Positions 15,420 through 22,283 of a DNA stretch of 39,467 nt are shown in pieces. Source of the DNA: CAYLLD01 sp964425135 (lineage in GTDB: Bacteria > Pseudomonadota > Alphaproteobacteria > Rhodobacterales > Rhodobacteraceae); the NCBI GenBank assembly GCA_964425135.1, contig CAYRKW010000027.1:1-39467 (forward strand), in the 5' to 3' direction. Position 1 is the first letter of the stretch. Every line of letters begins with the position of its first letter. Both the position numbers and the translations under genes were made by a program. Under the pieces are notes generated by a model. The model saw only the letters and a list, made by a program, of their open reading frames with translations. It did not search any database and was not told the origin of the DNA.

Positions 15420-15460
15420 TGTGCATAGTTTGTGCATCGTCTGTGCATAGCTTGTGCATG
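15420..15460. repeat. Tandem 11-bp direct repeats, TGTGCATAGTT type
   Basis: Four copies follow head to tail with an 11-bp period: TGTGCATAGTT (15420), TGTGCATCGTC (15431), TGTGCATAGCT (15442) and a partial TGTGCATG (15453). A degenerate copy TGCGCATCCGAC precedes them at 15408. They occupy the gap between the hpt stop and the small membrane-protein gene, on its upstream side. A period near one helical turn suits a protein that binds repeated sites on one DNA face. Confidence 0.85.
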
Positions 15461-15477
15461 CAGGTTTTAAGGCTGTT

Positions 15478-16014
15478 TCAGGTGAACTTCACCGCACCTA
15501 TAAAGGGCAGATTTCGGTTGCGCTGTGCATAGTCGATGCCATAGCCCACAACGAATTCATCGGGGATTTCAAAGCCCGTCCATGTCGCCTTCACATCCAC
15601 CTCGCGGCGCGACGGTTTGTCCAATAAAGCGATAGTTTCCAAACGCTTAGGATGTCGAGTTTCCAGCATATCAAGGACTTGCCGCAGCGTGTGCCCGGTG
15701 TCCACAATATCCTCCACCAACAACACATCGCGTCCCGCAATCTCGCCGCGCAAATCCTTCAGGATACGCACCTCGCGCGAGCTTTGCGTGCTGTCGCCGT
15801 ATGATGAGGCTTCCAGAAAATCCACCTCCACCGGCAAATCCAATTCCCGCACAATATCGGCAATAAAAACAAAGGATCCGCGCAGCAATCCAACGACAAC
15901 AAGCTTATCGGTGCCTTGAAAATGCTGGGATATTACCGCTGCCAACTCCTCAACCCGCGCCGCAATTGATTTGGCCGAGATCATTTGCTCAATCACATAT
16001 GGCGGAGTTTCCAT
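15478..16014 (-). CDS. hpt: Hypoxanthine phosphoribosyltransferase
   Basis: A purine-salvage enzyme of 178 residues that joins hypoxanthine (and often guanine) to PRPP to give IMP or GMP in the cytoplasm. The PRPP-binding motif VLLVEDIVDTGHT spans residues 97-109 with the paired acids Glu101/Asp102. An early loop VVGLLRGSFVF (39-49) carries the pyrophosphate-binding LRG turn, and the C-terminal FVVGYGIDYAQRNRNLPFIG is the family base-binding and closing segment. The ATG at 16014 gives the usual length. It is divergent from the ratA-type gene with a 96-bp shared promoter region. A lone copy of the TGTGCATAGTC unit occurs inside its last codons (15524-15534), close to the repeat array that follows the gene. 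Confidence 0.95.
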   Translation of the reverse strand: METPPYVIEQMISAKSIAARVEELAAVISQHFQGTDKLVVVGLLRGSFVFIADIVRELDLPVEVDFLEASSYGDSTQSSREVRILKDLRGEIAGRDVLLVEDIVDTGHTLRQVLDMLETRHPKRLETIALLDKPSRREVDVKATWTGFEIPDEFVVGYGIDYAQRNRNLPFIGAVKFT

Positions 16015-16110
16015 TGCGCTTTAACCTTTCTTGTTCCATATGTGTCTAGGCTAATTGTTGCGCAGGGACCAGTGTGGAATGTCCTTTGATTACAGTGAGA
16101 TAGGACAGTT

Positions 16111-16575
16111 GTGACCACGCATAGCGAAACCCGCATTCTGCCGTACTCTGCTGCGCAGATGTTCACGCTGATCTCTGATATCGAACGGTATCCGGAGTTT
16201 CTGCCGTGGTGCGCCGCTATTCGCATTCGGGACCGCGTCACGAACGGTGCGGTTGAGACGATCGATGCGGATATGGTGGTGTCGTTCAAAGTCTTTCGCG
16301 AGAAATTTGGCTCGCGGGTTATCCTTGATCGCAACGCGGGGACGATTAACGTCTCATATCTTGACGGCCCGTTCCGGTATCTCGAAAACAACTGGAAATT
16401 CAAAGAGATAGGCGAGCATGAATGCGAGGTCGATTTTTTTGTCGATTTTGAGTTCAAATCGCGCACGCTTCAGGCGTTAATCGGCGTGGTCTTCAATCAG
16501 GCGATGCAACAGATCGTGCGGGCCTTTGAAAAACGGGCGCACGCTCTTTACGGATCGCGCAACACCTTGAGTTAG
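16111..16575 (+). CDS. RatA/Coq10-type START-domain protein
   Basis: A 154-residue single-domain protein of the polyketide cyclase/START-like group that includes bacterial RatA and the ubiquinone-binding Coq10. The typical opening is HSETRILPYSAAQMFTLISDIERYPEFLPWC, where the YPEFLPWC segment is strongly conserved. The ligand-cavity strands and a long C-terminal helix (VVFNQAMQQIVRAFEKRA) follow. In alphaproteobacteria it is most likely a Coq10-like ubiquinone carrier or chaperone; the toxin role proposed for E. coli RatA is not supported by anything seen here. The start is GTG 16111, with AGGA five bases upstream, and no better ATG exists nearby. It is divergent from hpt and convergent with amt. 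Confidence 0.88.
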   Translation: MTTHSETRILPYSAAQMFTLISDIERYPEFLPWCAAIRIRDRVTNGAVETIDADMVVSFKVFREKFGSRVILDRNAGTINVSYLDGPFRYLENNWKFKEIGEHECEVDFFVDFEFKSRTLQALIGVVFNQAMQQIVRAFEKRAHALYGSRNTLS

Positions 16576-16578
16576 GGT

Positions 16579-16610
16579 GGTATACCCCATCAAAAACGAT
16601 GGAGCATACC
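16579..16610. terminator. Two-part hairpin between convergent ratA-type gene and amt
   Basis: GGTAT (16579-16583) pairs with ATACC (16606-16610), and CCATC (16587-16591) pairs with GATGG (16598-16602) around the loop AAAAAC. It starts four bases after the ratA-type stop and 17 bases before the amt stop on the other strand, so it could act in both directions. Confidence 0.5.
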
Positions 16611-16626
16611 TGTTCGTAATTTGCTT

Positions 16627-17808
16627 TTAGGACGAAACGTCGTAAGCGCGCTCACCATGGGCGACCAGATCAAGTCCTGTCTGCTCAGCTTCTTCGTCAA
16701 CACGAAGGCCAAACATCGCACCAACGACTTTGACCAGAATGACGCTCATGACGATTGTGAAGATGCCGACAATGATCAGCGACCCGGCCTGCGCAACAAA
16801 ATTGGCATAGCCAAACACAGCGAGCATCAGTGTACCAAAGATACCACCGATCCCGTGGACCGCGAACACGTCAAGCGTATCGTCGATGCCAAAGGCGTTT
16901 TTGACGACATTGCACGCCTCTTGGCACAAGATGCCGGCAATCGCACCGATGATAAGTGCTTCAACCGGGCTCACCCAGCCAGAGGCCGGTGTGATCGAGG
17001 CCAGACCTGCAATCGTACCGGTCACAAGGCCCACGAGCGAGGCTTTACCATGCTTCATGCGCTCCCAAACAGCCCATGACAGGGATGCCGTCGCCGCTGA
17101 AATATGCGTGACCGTCAGCGCCATAGCCGCGCCGCCGTCTGCCGCCAGTTGCGAGCCGCCGTTAAAGCCAAACCAGCCGACCCAGAGCATTGATGCACCC
17201 AGCATGACATAGCCCGGGTTGTGCGGAGGCGTCGTCTTGTTCTTCCGCGCGCCAAGGAAATAGGCGATCACAAGCGCTGCGATACCGGCTGTTTCGTGCA
17301 CCACGATACCCCCCGCGAAATCCTTAACGCCGGTCTCACCGAAAATGCCGCCATCTGCCAGAATGCCGCCGCCCCAAACCCAATGGGCCACAGGCGCGTA
17401 GCACAATAGCATCCAAAGCGCCGAAAACACGATCACGAACGCGAAGCTGACCCGCTCCACATAAGCGCCGACGATCAGGGCAGGGGTGATGACAGCGAAG
17501 GTCATCTGGAATGCAAAAAACAGGACTTCAGGGATCGTTCCAGACAGCGTTTCCGCATCGACGCCGATCAAGAACATCTTACCCAATCCGCCCCAGAGCC
17601 CGCTTTCGCCGGGTCCAAATGCGATTGAATACCCTGCAACGAGCCAAAGCACCGACATCAAGCAGGCGATGGTGATGCAATGCATAAAGACGGACAGCAC
17701 GTTTCGGGCGCGCACCAAGCCGCCGTAAAAAAGAGCCAATCCGGGTAAAGTCATAAAGAGGACCAAAGCTGTTGCCACGATGATCCAGGCGGTATCTGCA
17801 CCGTTCAT
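16627..17808 (-). CDS. amt: Ammonium transporter, Amt family
   Basis: An inner-membrane ammonium channel of 393 residues with about 11 helices. The conduction residues match AmtB: Asp163 in KDFAGGIVVH, and the pore twin histidines His171 (VVHETAG) and His318 (AVHGIGG). There is no N-terminal signal peptide, unlike E. coli AmtB, as is common for alphaproteobacterial members. The C-terminal tail GLRVDEEAEQTGLDLVAHGERAYDVSS is the region by which PII proteins gate the channel, but no glnK/glnB gene is adjacent, so the PII partner must be encoded elsewhere. The ATG at 17808 is preceded by a moderate GGAA site. The 177-bp upstream gap should carry nitrogen control; it contains a 15-bp dyad but no sigma-54 -24/-12 motif that I can find. 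Confidence 0.95.
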   Translation of the reverse strand: MNGADTAWIIVATALVLFMTLPGLALFYGGLVRARNVLSVFMHCITIACLMSVLWLVAGYSIAFGPGESGLWGGLGKMFLIGVDAETLSGTIPEVLFFAFQMTFAVITPALIVGAYVERVSFAFVIVFSALWMLLCYAPVAHWVWGGGILADGGIFGETGVKDFAGGIVVHETAGIAALVIAYFLGARKNKTTPPHNPGYVMLGASMLWVGWFGFNGGSQLAADGGAAMALTVTHISAATASLSWAVWERMKHGKASLVGLVTGTIAGLASITPASGWVSPVEALIIGAIAGILCQEACNVVKNAFGIDDTLDVFAVHGIGGIFGTLMLAVFGYANFVAQAGSLIIVGIFTIVMSVILVKVVGAMFGLRVDEEAEQTGLDLVAHGERAYDVSS

Positions 17809-17925
17809 TTTCTATTCCACTTCCATAACGCGGGTCTGATGCCCGCTACCGCTGTTGGGGCTAAGTCTCTTGTAGGGGGGAGACAATTGATCAGCGGGTA
17901 TTGCGCAGGTACTTCGGATCAGTTT

Positions 17926-17940
17926 GCCCAAATATTGGGC
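17926..17940. repeat. 15-bp dyad GCCCAA-N3-TTGGGC upstream of amt
   Basis: GCCCAA (17926-17931) and TTGGGC (17935-17940) are perfect inverted repeats around ATA. It lies 118 bp upstream of the amt start and 46 bp past the cinA-type stop. It may be an operator for amt or a small 3' hairpin of the upstream operon; with no T-tract, I favour a protein site. Confidence 0.4.
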
Positions 17941-17985
17941 AGCGCAGGCGCATCTTGGTCGATAATTGTGCAGCTGGCAGCGTCT

Positions 17986-18474
17986 CTAATGCGACCGTGC
18001 GACCTCCAGCAGCATATTCAGCGCAGAATCGACAGTGCTTTGGCGCACATTCTGACGCCCAATCGCGCCAAACTGGTGGAGCTTTGCGGTTGGACCGCCA
18101 GTGCGTGTTGCAGCGCATATCCAGACCATGCCCTCTGGCTTGGCATCGCTCGCGCCTGGCCCCGCAACGCCTGTCACGGCGATTGAAAGTGTAGCGTCGG
18201 ACTGAGCAATTGCCCCCTGCGCCATCGCTATCGCCACGTCCTCGCTCACCGCGCCATGCTCTTTGATCGTCTTCGGATCGACCCCCAGCATCCCAGTCTT
18301 TGCTTCGTTCGAATACGTCACAAACCCTCGGTCAAACACATCCGACGAGCCTGCAATTTCGGTGAGCGCACCAGAGATTAGCCCGCCAGTGCAGCTCTCG
18401 GCAGTCGCGATGACCAGCCCCCTTACCCGGCAGGCTTCAAGCAATTCTGCAGCGATAGTTTCGGTTTGAGTCAT
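17986..18474 (-). CDS. Nicotinamide-nucleotide amidohydrolase (CinA C-terminal domain, PncC type)
   Basis: A 162-residue stand-alone CinA C-terminal domain, which deamidates nicotinamide mononucleotide to nicotinate mononucleotide and so recycles NAD. Signatures are VIATAESCTGGLISGALTEIAGSS, with the catalytic serine in AESCTGG, then GFVTYSNEAKTGMLGV, GAVSEDVAIAMAQGA and the SIAVTGVAGPGA loop. The molybdopterin-binding N-terminal domain of full-length CinA is absent, as usual for the PncC form. The ATG at 18474 overlaps the pgpA stop (ATGA), making it the last gene of the ispDF-pgpA-cinA operon. Its neighbours do not share a pathway with it, so the grouping reflects conserved order rather than function. 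Confidence 0.92.
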   Translation of the reverse strand: MTQTETIAAELLEACRVRGLVIATAESCTGGLISGALTEIAGSSDVFDRGFVTYSNEAKTGMLGVDPKTIKEHGAVSEDVAIAMAQGAIAQSDATLSIAVTGVAGPGASDAKPEGMVWICAATRTGGPTAKLHQFGAIGRQNVRQSTVDSALNMLLEVARSH

Positions 18475-18944
18475 TGTGCGTTGAAGGTGAAGTAGAGGGC
18501 GACGATAACGATGGTGGACAGCAATCCTGCAAAAACATCATCCAGCATCACGCCCATTGATGTGTCTTTTCGGTCGGCCCAACTAACGGGCGGCGGTTTG
18601 AGAATATCGAAAAACCGAAAGAGTGCGAAGGCTAGCAGTAAGGCCAAAAGCGGTGCGTCTTCAAACGGTGACAGCCCATAGGCGAGCGGCAAAAGCGCAA
18701 CCCATTGCCCGGCCACCTCATCGATAATGATATAGGACGGATCGTGATCGGTTTGTCCGGCGGTGAGCTGCTCGGTCGCCCAAAGCCCGACCCAAAATGA
18801 CACAAGGCACCCTGCAACAAGCCCCCATCCACCAAAGAGCAGGAATATGCCATAACCAAGAATAACCGCCGCTAGCGAGCCAAATGTTCCTGGCGCAAAT
18901 CCGATATGGCCTAGACCACATAAAGTCGCGATCATCCGGCTCAT
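18471..18944 (-). CDS. pgpA: Phosphatidylglycerophosphatase A
   Basis: A 157-residue inner-membrane enzyme that removes phosphate from phosphatidylglycerol phosphate to give phosphatidylglycerol. Family marks include the opening GHIGFAPGTFGSLAAVILG, the acidic motif DPSYIIIDEVAGQWVALL and the C-terminal KDTSMGVMLDDVFAGLLSTIVI. Four hydrophobic stretches fit the known topology. The ATG at 18944 overlaps the ispDF stop (ATGA), and its own stop overlaps the next ATG, so translation through the three genes is coupled. All catalytic motifs seem intact. Confidence 0.95.
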   Translation of the reverse strand: MSRMIATLCGLGHIGFAPGTFGSLAAVILGYGIFLLFGGWGLVAGCLVSFWVGLWATEQLTAGQTDHDPSYIIIDEVAGQWVALLPLAYGLSPFEDAPLLALLLAFALFRFFDILKPPPVSWADRKDTSMGVMLDDVFAGLLSTIVIVALYFTFNAQ

Positions 18945-20104
18945 GGTTTCACAAGAGTTGCTGTTGCCTGCGCTGCAATGCCTTCCTCGCGTCCTGTGAA
19001 GCCCAGCCGTTCTGACGTCGTCGCTTTTACGCTGATCCGCCCGACTTCAAGGCCAGTAATCACCGACACCATCTCGCGCATGGCGGTCGTATGCGGCCCT
19101 ATTTTGGGTTGCTCGCAGATGATGGTGCAGTCGATATGGCTCAGCTCAAAGCCGTTTGACCCAACGCGTTCGCATGCATGTTTGAGAAAAATATCAGACG
19201 CAGCGCCTTTCCACTGCGGATCGCTCGGCGGGAACCACTGGCCGATATCGCCTTCACCTAACGCGCCATAAATCGCATCCGTAATTGCATGCATTGCGAC
19301 ATCCGCGTCCGAATGCCCTTTTAGCGCTTTAGGGTGATCGATATGTACGCCGCAGAGTACCACATGCGTTCCGTCCTCAAACGCATGCACATCATAGCCG
19401 TTTCCAACACGAATATCGGGTGCGGTTCTCAGGATTTTTTCTGCGATGGCCATATCGGTTTCATAAGTTATTTTGAGGCAATGTTCATCACCTTGGATTT
19501 GCGCGACGCTCAGACCCGCAGCGATTGCGATCTCAACATCATCGAGCGCATTTTGATCCGCCCCCTCATAGGCCGCAACTATTTTGTGATAGGTAAATCC
19601 CTGCGGCGTCTGAGCGCGCTTCAGGCCATCTCGCGGCTGAGGCGCTTGATCTCGCCAAAGAGCGTCCGAAACGGGCAGGGCAGGGTAAGCGCCGTCATGG
19701 GTCTCCAGCGCAACAATAACGCGATTGAGCATATCTAGCGTCACGCCCGGTCTGGCAGCATCATGGATCAGGATATTCTCGGGTGGCGCATCAGCGAAAG
19801 CGGCAAGCCCCGCCTGCACCGATGCCGCACGGGTCGCCCCGCCATCGGCTGGTGACATCAGCCGCATGTCGTCAATTGCCGCGTGAATTGGATCATAATG
19901 CACGCTTGCCGCTGGCGAGATAACGCACACCAGTTGATCGACGCGGTCCGAGCGCAAGATCCGCTCAATCGTGTGCTGCAGGATCGGTTTGCCCGCACAT
20001 ATTTGGTACTGCTTAGGAACGGGGCCGCCTGCGCGTGTGCCTGTGCCCGCAGCGACAATGATAACTGCTGTGCTCAATCTGTGGATCCTGTTTTGGACGG
20101 TCAT
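18941..20104 (-). CDS. ispDF: Bifunctional IspD/IspF enzyme of isoprenoid synthesis
   Basis: A 387-residue fusion of two MEP-pathway enzymes. Residues 10-225 are IspD (CDP-methylerythritol synthesis), with the CTP-binding VIIVAAGTGTRAGGPVPKQY and the conserved ILIHDAARPG. From about 231 comes IspF (cyclodiphosphate synthesis), with GYDVHAF containing the Asp-x-His zinc site, GHSDADVAMHAITDAIYGAL and the C-terminal KATTSERLGFTGREEGIAA. The fused form is typical of alphaproteobacteria; the enzyme for the step between, IspE, is encoded elsewhere. I choose ATG 20104 (MTVQNRIHRLSTAVII), with AAGGTGG upstream, over a start at 20182, which would add 26 unrelated residues and reach into the dusB promoter. 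It diverges from dusB with 97 bp between the starts. Confidence 0.95.
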   Translation of the reverse strand: MTVQNRIHRLSTAVIIVAAGTGTRAGGPVPKQYQICAGKPILQHTIERILRSDRVDQLVCVISPAASVHYDPIHAAIDDMRLMSPADGGATRAASVQAGLAAFADAPPENILIHDAARPGVTLDMLNRVIVALETHDGAYPALPVSDALWRDQAPQPRDGLKRAQTPQGFTYHKIVAAYEGADQNALDDVEIAIAAGLSVAQIQGDEHCLKITYETDMAIAEKILRTAPDIRVGNGYDVHAFEDGTHVVLCGVHIDHPKALKGHSDADVAMHAITDAIYGALGEGDIGQWFPPSDPQWKGAASDIFLKHACERVGSNGFELSHIDCTIICEQPKIGPHTTAMREMVSVITGLEVGRISVKATTSERLGFTGREEGIAAQATATLVKP

Positions 20105-20201
20105 AGACCACCACCTTCGTGCGCTCAACGAAAGATTGAACTGCATTGAAAAACACCAATATTCGTTATATGCGGTCTGCAAATGCTTAACCGGTGTGCA
20201 A

Positions 20202-21191
20202 ATGACCCTCAGAATTGGTAGCTATACCCCGCAGATGCCTGTTTTTTTGGCACCTATGGCCGGTATCAGCGATGTGCCGTTCCGCAATCTCGTCTCCAGG
20301 TTCGGGGCGGGGCTTGTCGTATCTGAGATGATCGCCAGTGCCGAGATGCTGACTGCAAAACCATCAACGCTCAAACGGGCGGAGCTAGGGTTTGATGCCG
20401 ATGCGACGTCTGTTCAAATCGCGGGCCGGGATGCGGCAATGATGGCGGAATGCGCGCGTATTTGCGAAGCAAATGGCGCTCCTATCATCGATATCAACAT
20501 GGGGTGCCCGGCCAAAAAGGTGACGGGCGGCCTGTCAGGATCGGCCTTGATGCGCGAACCCGAATTGGCGCTCGATCTGATTGACGCGGTGGCAAATGCG
20601 GTTGCGGTTCCGGTTACAGTTAAGATGCGGCTTGGATGGGATGATGACAGCCAGAATGCGCATCAGATTGCCTTCCGTGCGCAAGAGGCGGGCGTTCAGA
20701 TGGTCACGGTCCACGGGCGCACCAGATGTCAGTTCTACAACGGTCACGCTGACTGGCGCGCGGTAGGGCGGGTTAAGGACGCAGTTGATATACCTGTGAC
20801 GGTTAATGGCGATATTTTGGACGCGCAATCGGCATTGGCTGCGCAAACGCAGGCCGACGCCGATGGGCTCATGATCGGGCGCGGTGCGCAGGGGCAACCT
20901 TGGATTCTCGCGCAGATCGCGGCTCAGCTGACGGGGGAGGTGCCGCCCGAGACGCCTGGGATCCAAACGCGCGTTGACATCATATTGGACCACTATGATG
21001 CGATCCTTGCTTTCTATGGAATTGAGCTTGGTCTGCGCGTTGCGCGCAAGCATCTGCGCTGGTATCTCGCGCGCATTCCGGGCGCTCAAGAGGTGAGCGC
21101 GCAGGTTATGACATGCAATGATCCGGCCAAAGTGATTGGCATGATCGTTGATTTGCCGCACGTCCTGAGCGATCTGGAACTGGCGGCCTAG
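20202..21191 (+). CDS. dusB: tRNA-dihydrouridine synthase B (NifR3 family)
   Basis: A 329-residue FMN enzyme that reduces uridines in the tRNA D-loop using NADPH. The TIM-barrel domain opens with FLAPMAGISDVPFRNLV, has the catalytic Cys102 in NMGCPAKKV, then VTVKMRLGW, TVHGRTRCQFYNG and the FMN-phosphate segment GLMIGRGAQGQPW. A C-terminal helical domain for tRNA binding follows. The ATG at 20202 is used, and the open frame back to 19971 is antisense to ispDF. The gene stop is immediately followed by the ntrB ATG (TAGATG), the same arrangement as nifR3-ntrB-ntrC in Rhodobacter capsulatus, so ntrBC are probably transcribed from the dusB promoter. Confidence 0.95.
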   Translation: MTLRIGSYTPQMPVFLAPMAGISDVPFRNLVSRFGAGLVVSEMIASAEMLTAKPSTLKRAELGFDADATSVQIAGRDAAMMAECARICEANGAPIIDINMGCPAKKVTGGLSGSALMREPELALDLIDAVANAVAVPVTVKMRLGWDDDSQNAHQIAFRAQEAGVQMVTVHGRTRCQFYNGHADWRAVGRVKDAVDIPVTVNGDILDAQSALAAQTQADADGLMIGRGAQGQPWILAQIAAQLTGEVPPETPGIQTRVDIILDHYDAILAFYGIELGLRVARKHLRWYLARIPGAQEVSAQVMTCNDPAKVIGMIVDLPHVLSDLELAA

Positions 21192-22280
21192 ATGTCCGTA
21201 CAAAACGAGAGCTTGTGGATGGCGTTGCCGGTACCATCGTTGGTCATCGCCGAAGACATGACGATCACGACGATTAACTCAGCATGCGAAGCACTCTTGG
21301 GGGCATCACGGAAATATCTGAACGGCAAAGCACTGACGGATTTTGTGATCGAAGGCAGTGTTGTGATCGAGACGATCATTCAAGCCCGCGCGCGGGGATT
21401 GTCAGTCGTGCAGCACGATGTTTCGATGGTTTGGCTCGATAAAACGCACCATTTGGGAATGATCCAGGCCACGCAAGTTGGGCGCAATTCCGGTAACATC
21501 ATGCTGATGCTCAACTCCCGGTCTCTCGCAGAGAAAATGGACAAATCGCTGGGGTATCGGACCGCAGCGCGCTCGGTCACCGGCATGGCCGCCATGCTGG
21601 CCCATGAAATTCGCAATCCGCTTGCTGGGATCAAAGGGGCGGCGCAGCTTTTGGCGATGAATTTGCCGGACGATGAGCGCGAACTGACCGAACTTATCGA
21701 AACCGAAGCCACCCGCATCGGTAGCTTGGTAGAGCGGGTCGAACAATTTGGCGACATGCGCCCTGCAGAACGGCAGGCGGTGAATATTCATGACGTCCTG
21801 CGCAAAGCAGTGACAGCAGCGAAGGCTGGATATGCCGCCGATGCGCGGTTGAACGAGTTTTACGACCCCTCGCTGCCCCCGACCGCTGCCGATCCTGCCC
21901 AACTTCAACAGGTGTTTCAGAACCTTCTGAAGAACGCCGCAGAGGCTATCCCGCCCGTGGGCGGCGTCATATCAATACACACCAGCTACCGCCCCGGCGT
22001 GAAGCTGTCGTTGCCGGGGGTGAAAAGCAATGGCGTGCCTTTGGAGGTGTTGATTATCGACAATGGCAAAGGCGTGCCGCCGGAACTTCTGGAAAACATC
22101 TACGAACCTTTTGTCAGCTCAAAAGTAAACGGTTCGGGGCTTGGGCTGTCACTGGTATCCAAAGTGCTCACCGATCACGGCGGTATTATCGAGTGCGACA
22201 CCAAAGAAGGGCGGACAGTTTTCCAGGTTCTTCTTCCGGTCTGGGACGGGGCAGACGGCGAACAGGTACAGGTAGGCTAG
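21192..22280 (+). CDS. ntrB: Nitrogen sensor histidine kinase NtrB
   Basis: A cytoplasmic kinase/phosphatase of 362 residues that, with PII proteins, sets phosphorylation of NtrC according to nitrogen supply. An N-terminal PAS-like domain (about 10-110) leads to the dimerisation/phosphoacceptor helix with His138 in LAHEIRNPLAGIKGAAQLL. The ATPase domain has the N box QNLLKNAAEAI, the G1 box IDNGKGVP and the G2 box GSGLGLSLV. No membrane segment is present, as expected. The ATG directly abuts the dusB TAG, and the stop lies three bases before ntrC, so the genes are tightly coupled. All catalytic boxes are intact, so it should be active. Confidence 0.96.
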   Translation: MSVQNESLWMALPVPSLVIAEDMTITTINSACEALLGASRKYLNGKALTDFVIEGSVVIETIIQARARGLSVVQHDVSMVWLDKTHHLGMIQATQVGRNSGNIMLMLNSRSLAEKMDKSLGYRTAARSVTGMAAMLAHEIRNPLAGIKGAAQLLAMNLPDDERELTELIETEATRIGSLVERVEQFGDMRPAERQAVNIHDVLRKAVTAAKAGYAADARLNEFYDPSLPPTAADPAQLQQVFQNLLKNAAEAIPPVGGVISIHTSYRPGVKLSLPGVKSNGVPLEVLIIDNGKGVPPELLENIYEPFVSSKVNGSGLGLSLVSKVLTDHGGIIECDTKEGRTVFQVLLPVWDGADGEQVQVG

Positions 22281-22283
22281 ACG

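Noticed and set aside
16111..16575. RatA as a toxin of a toxin-antitoxin pair
   Set aside because: There is no adjacent RatB-like gene; the next gene on either side is hpt or amt, and the Coq10-like role fits better.
17839..18186. 115-codon plus-strand frame overlapping the amt upstream gap and cinA-type gene
   Set aside because: Mostly antisense to the cinA-type gene and unlike any protein I recognise.
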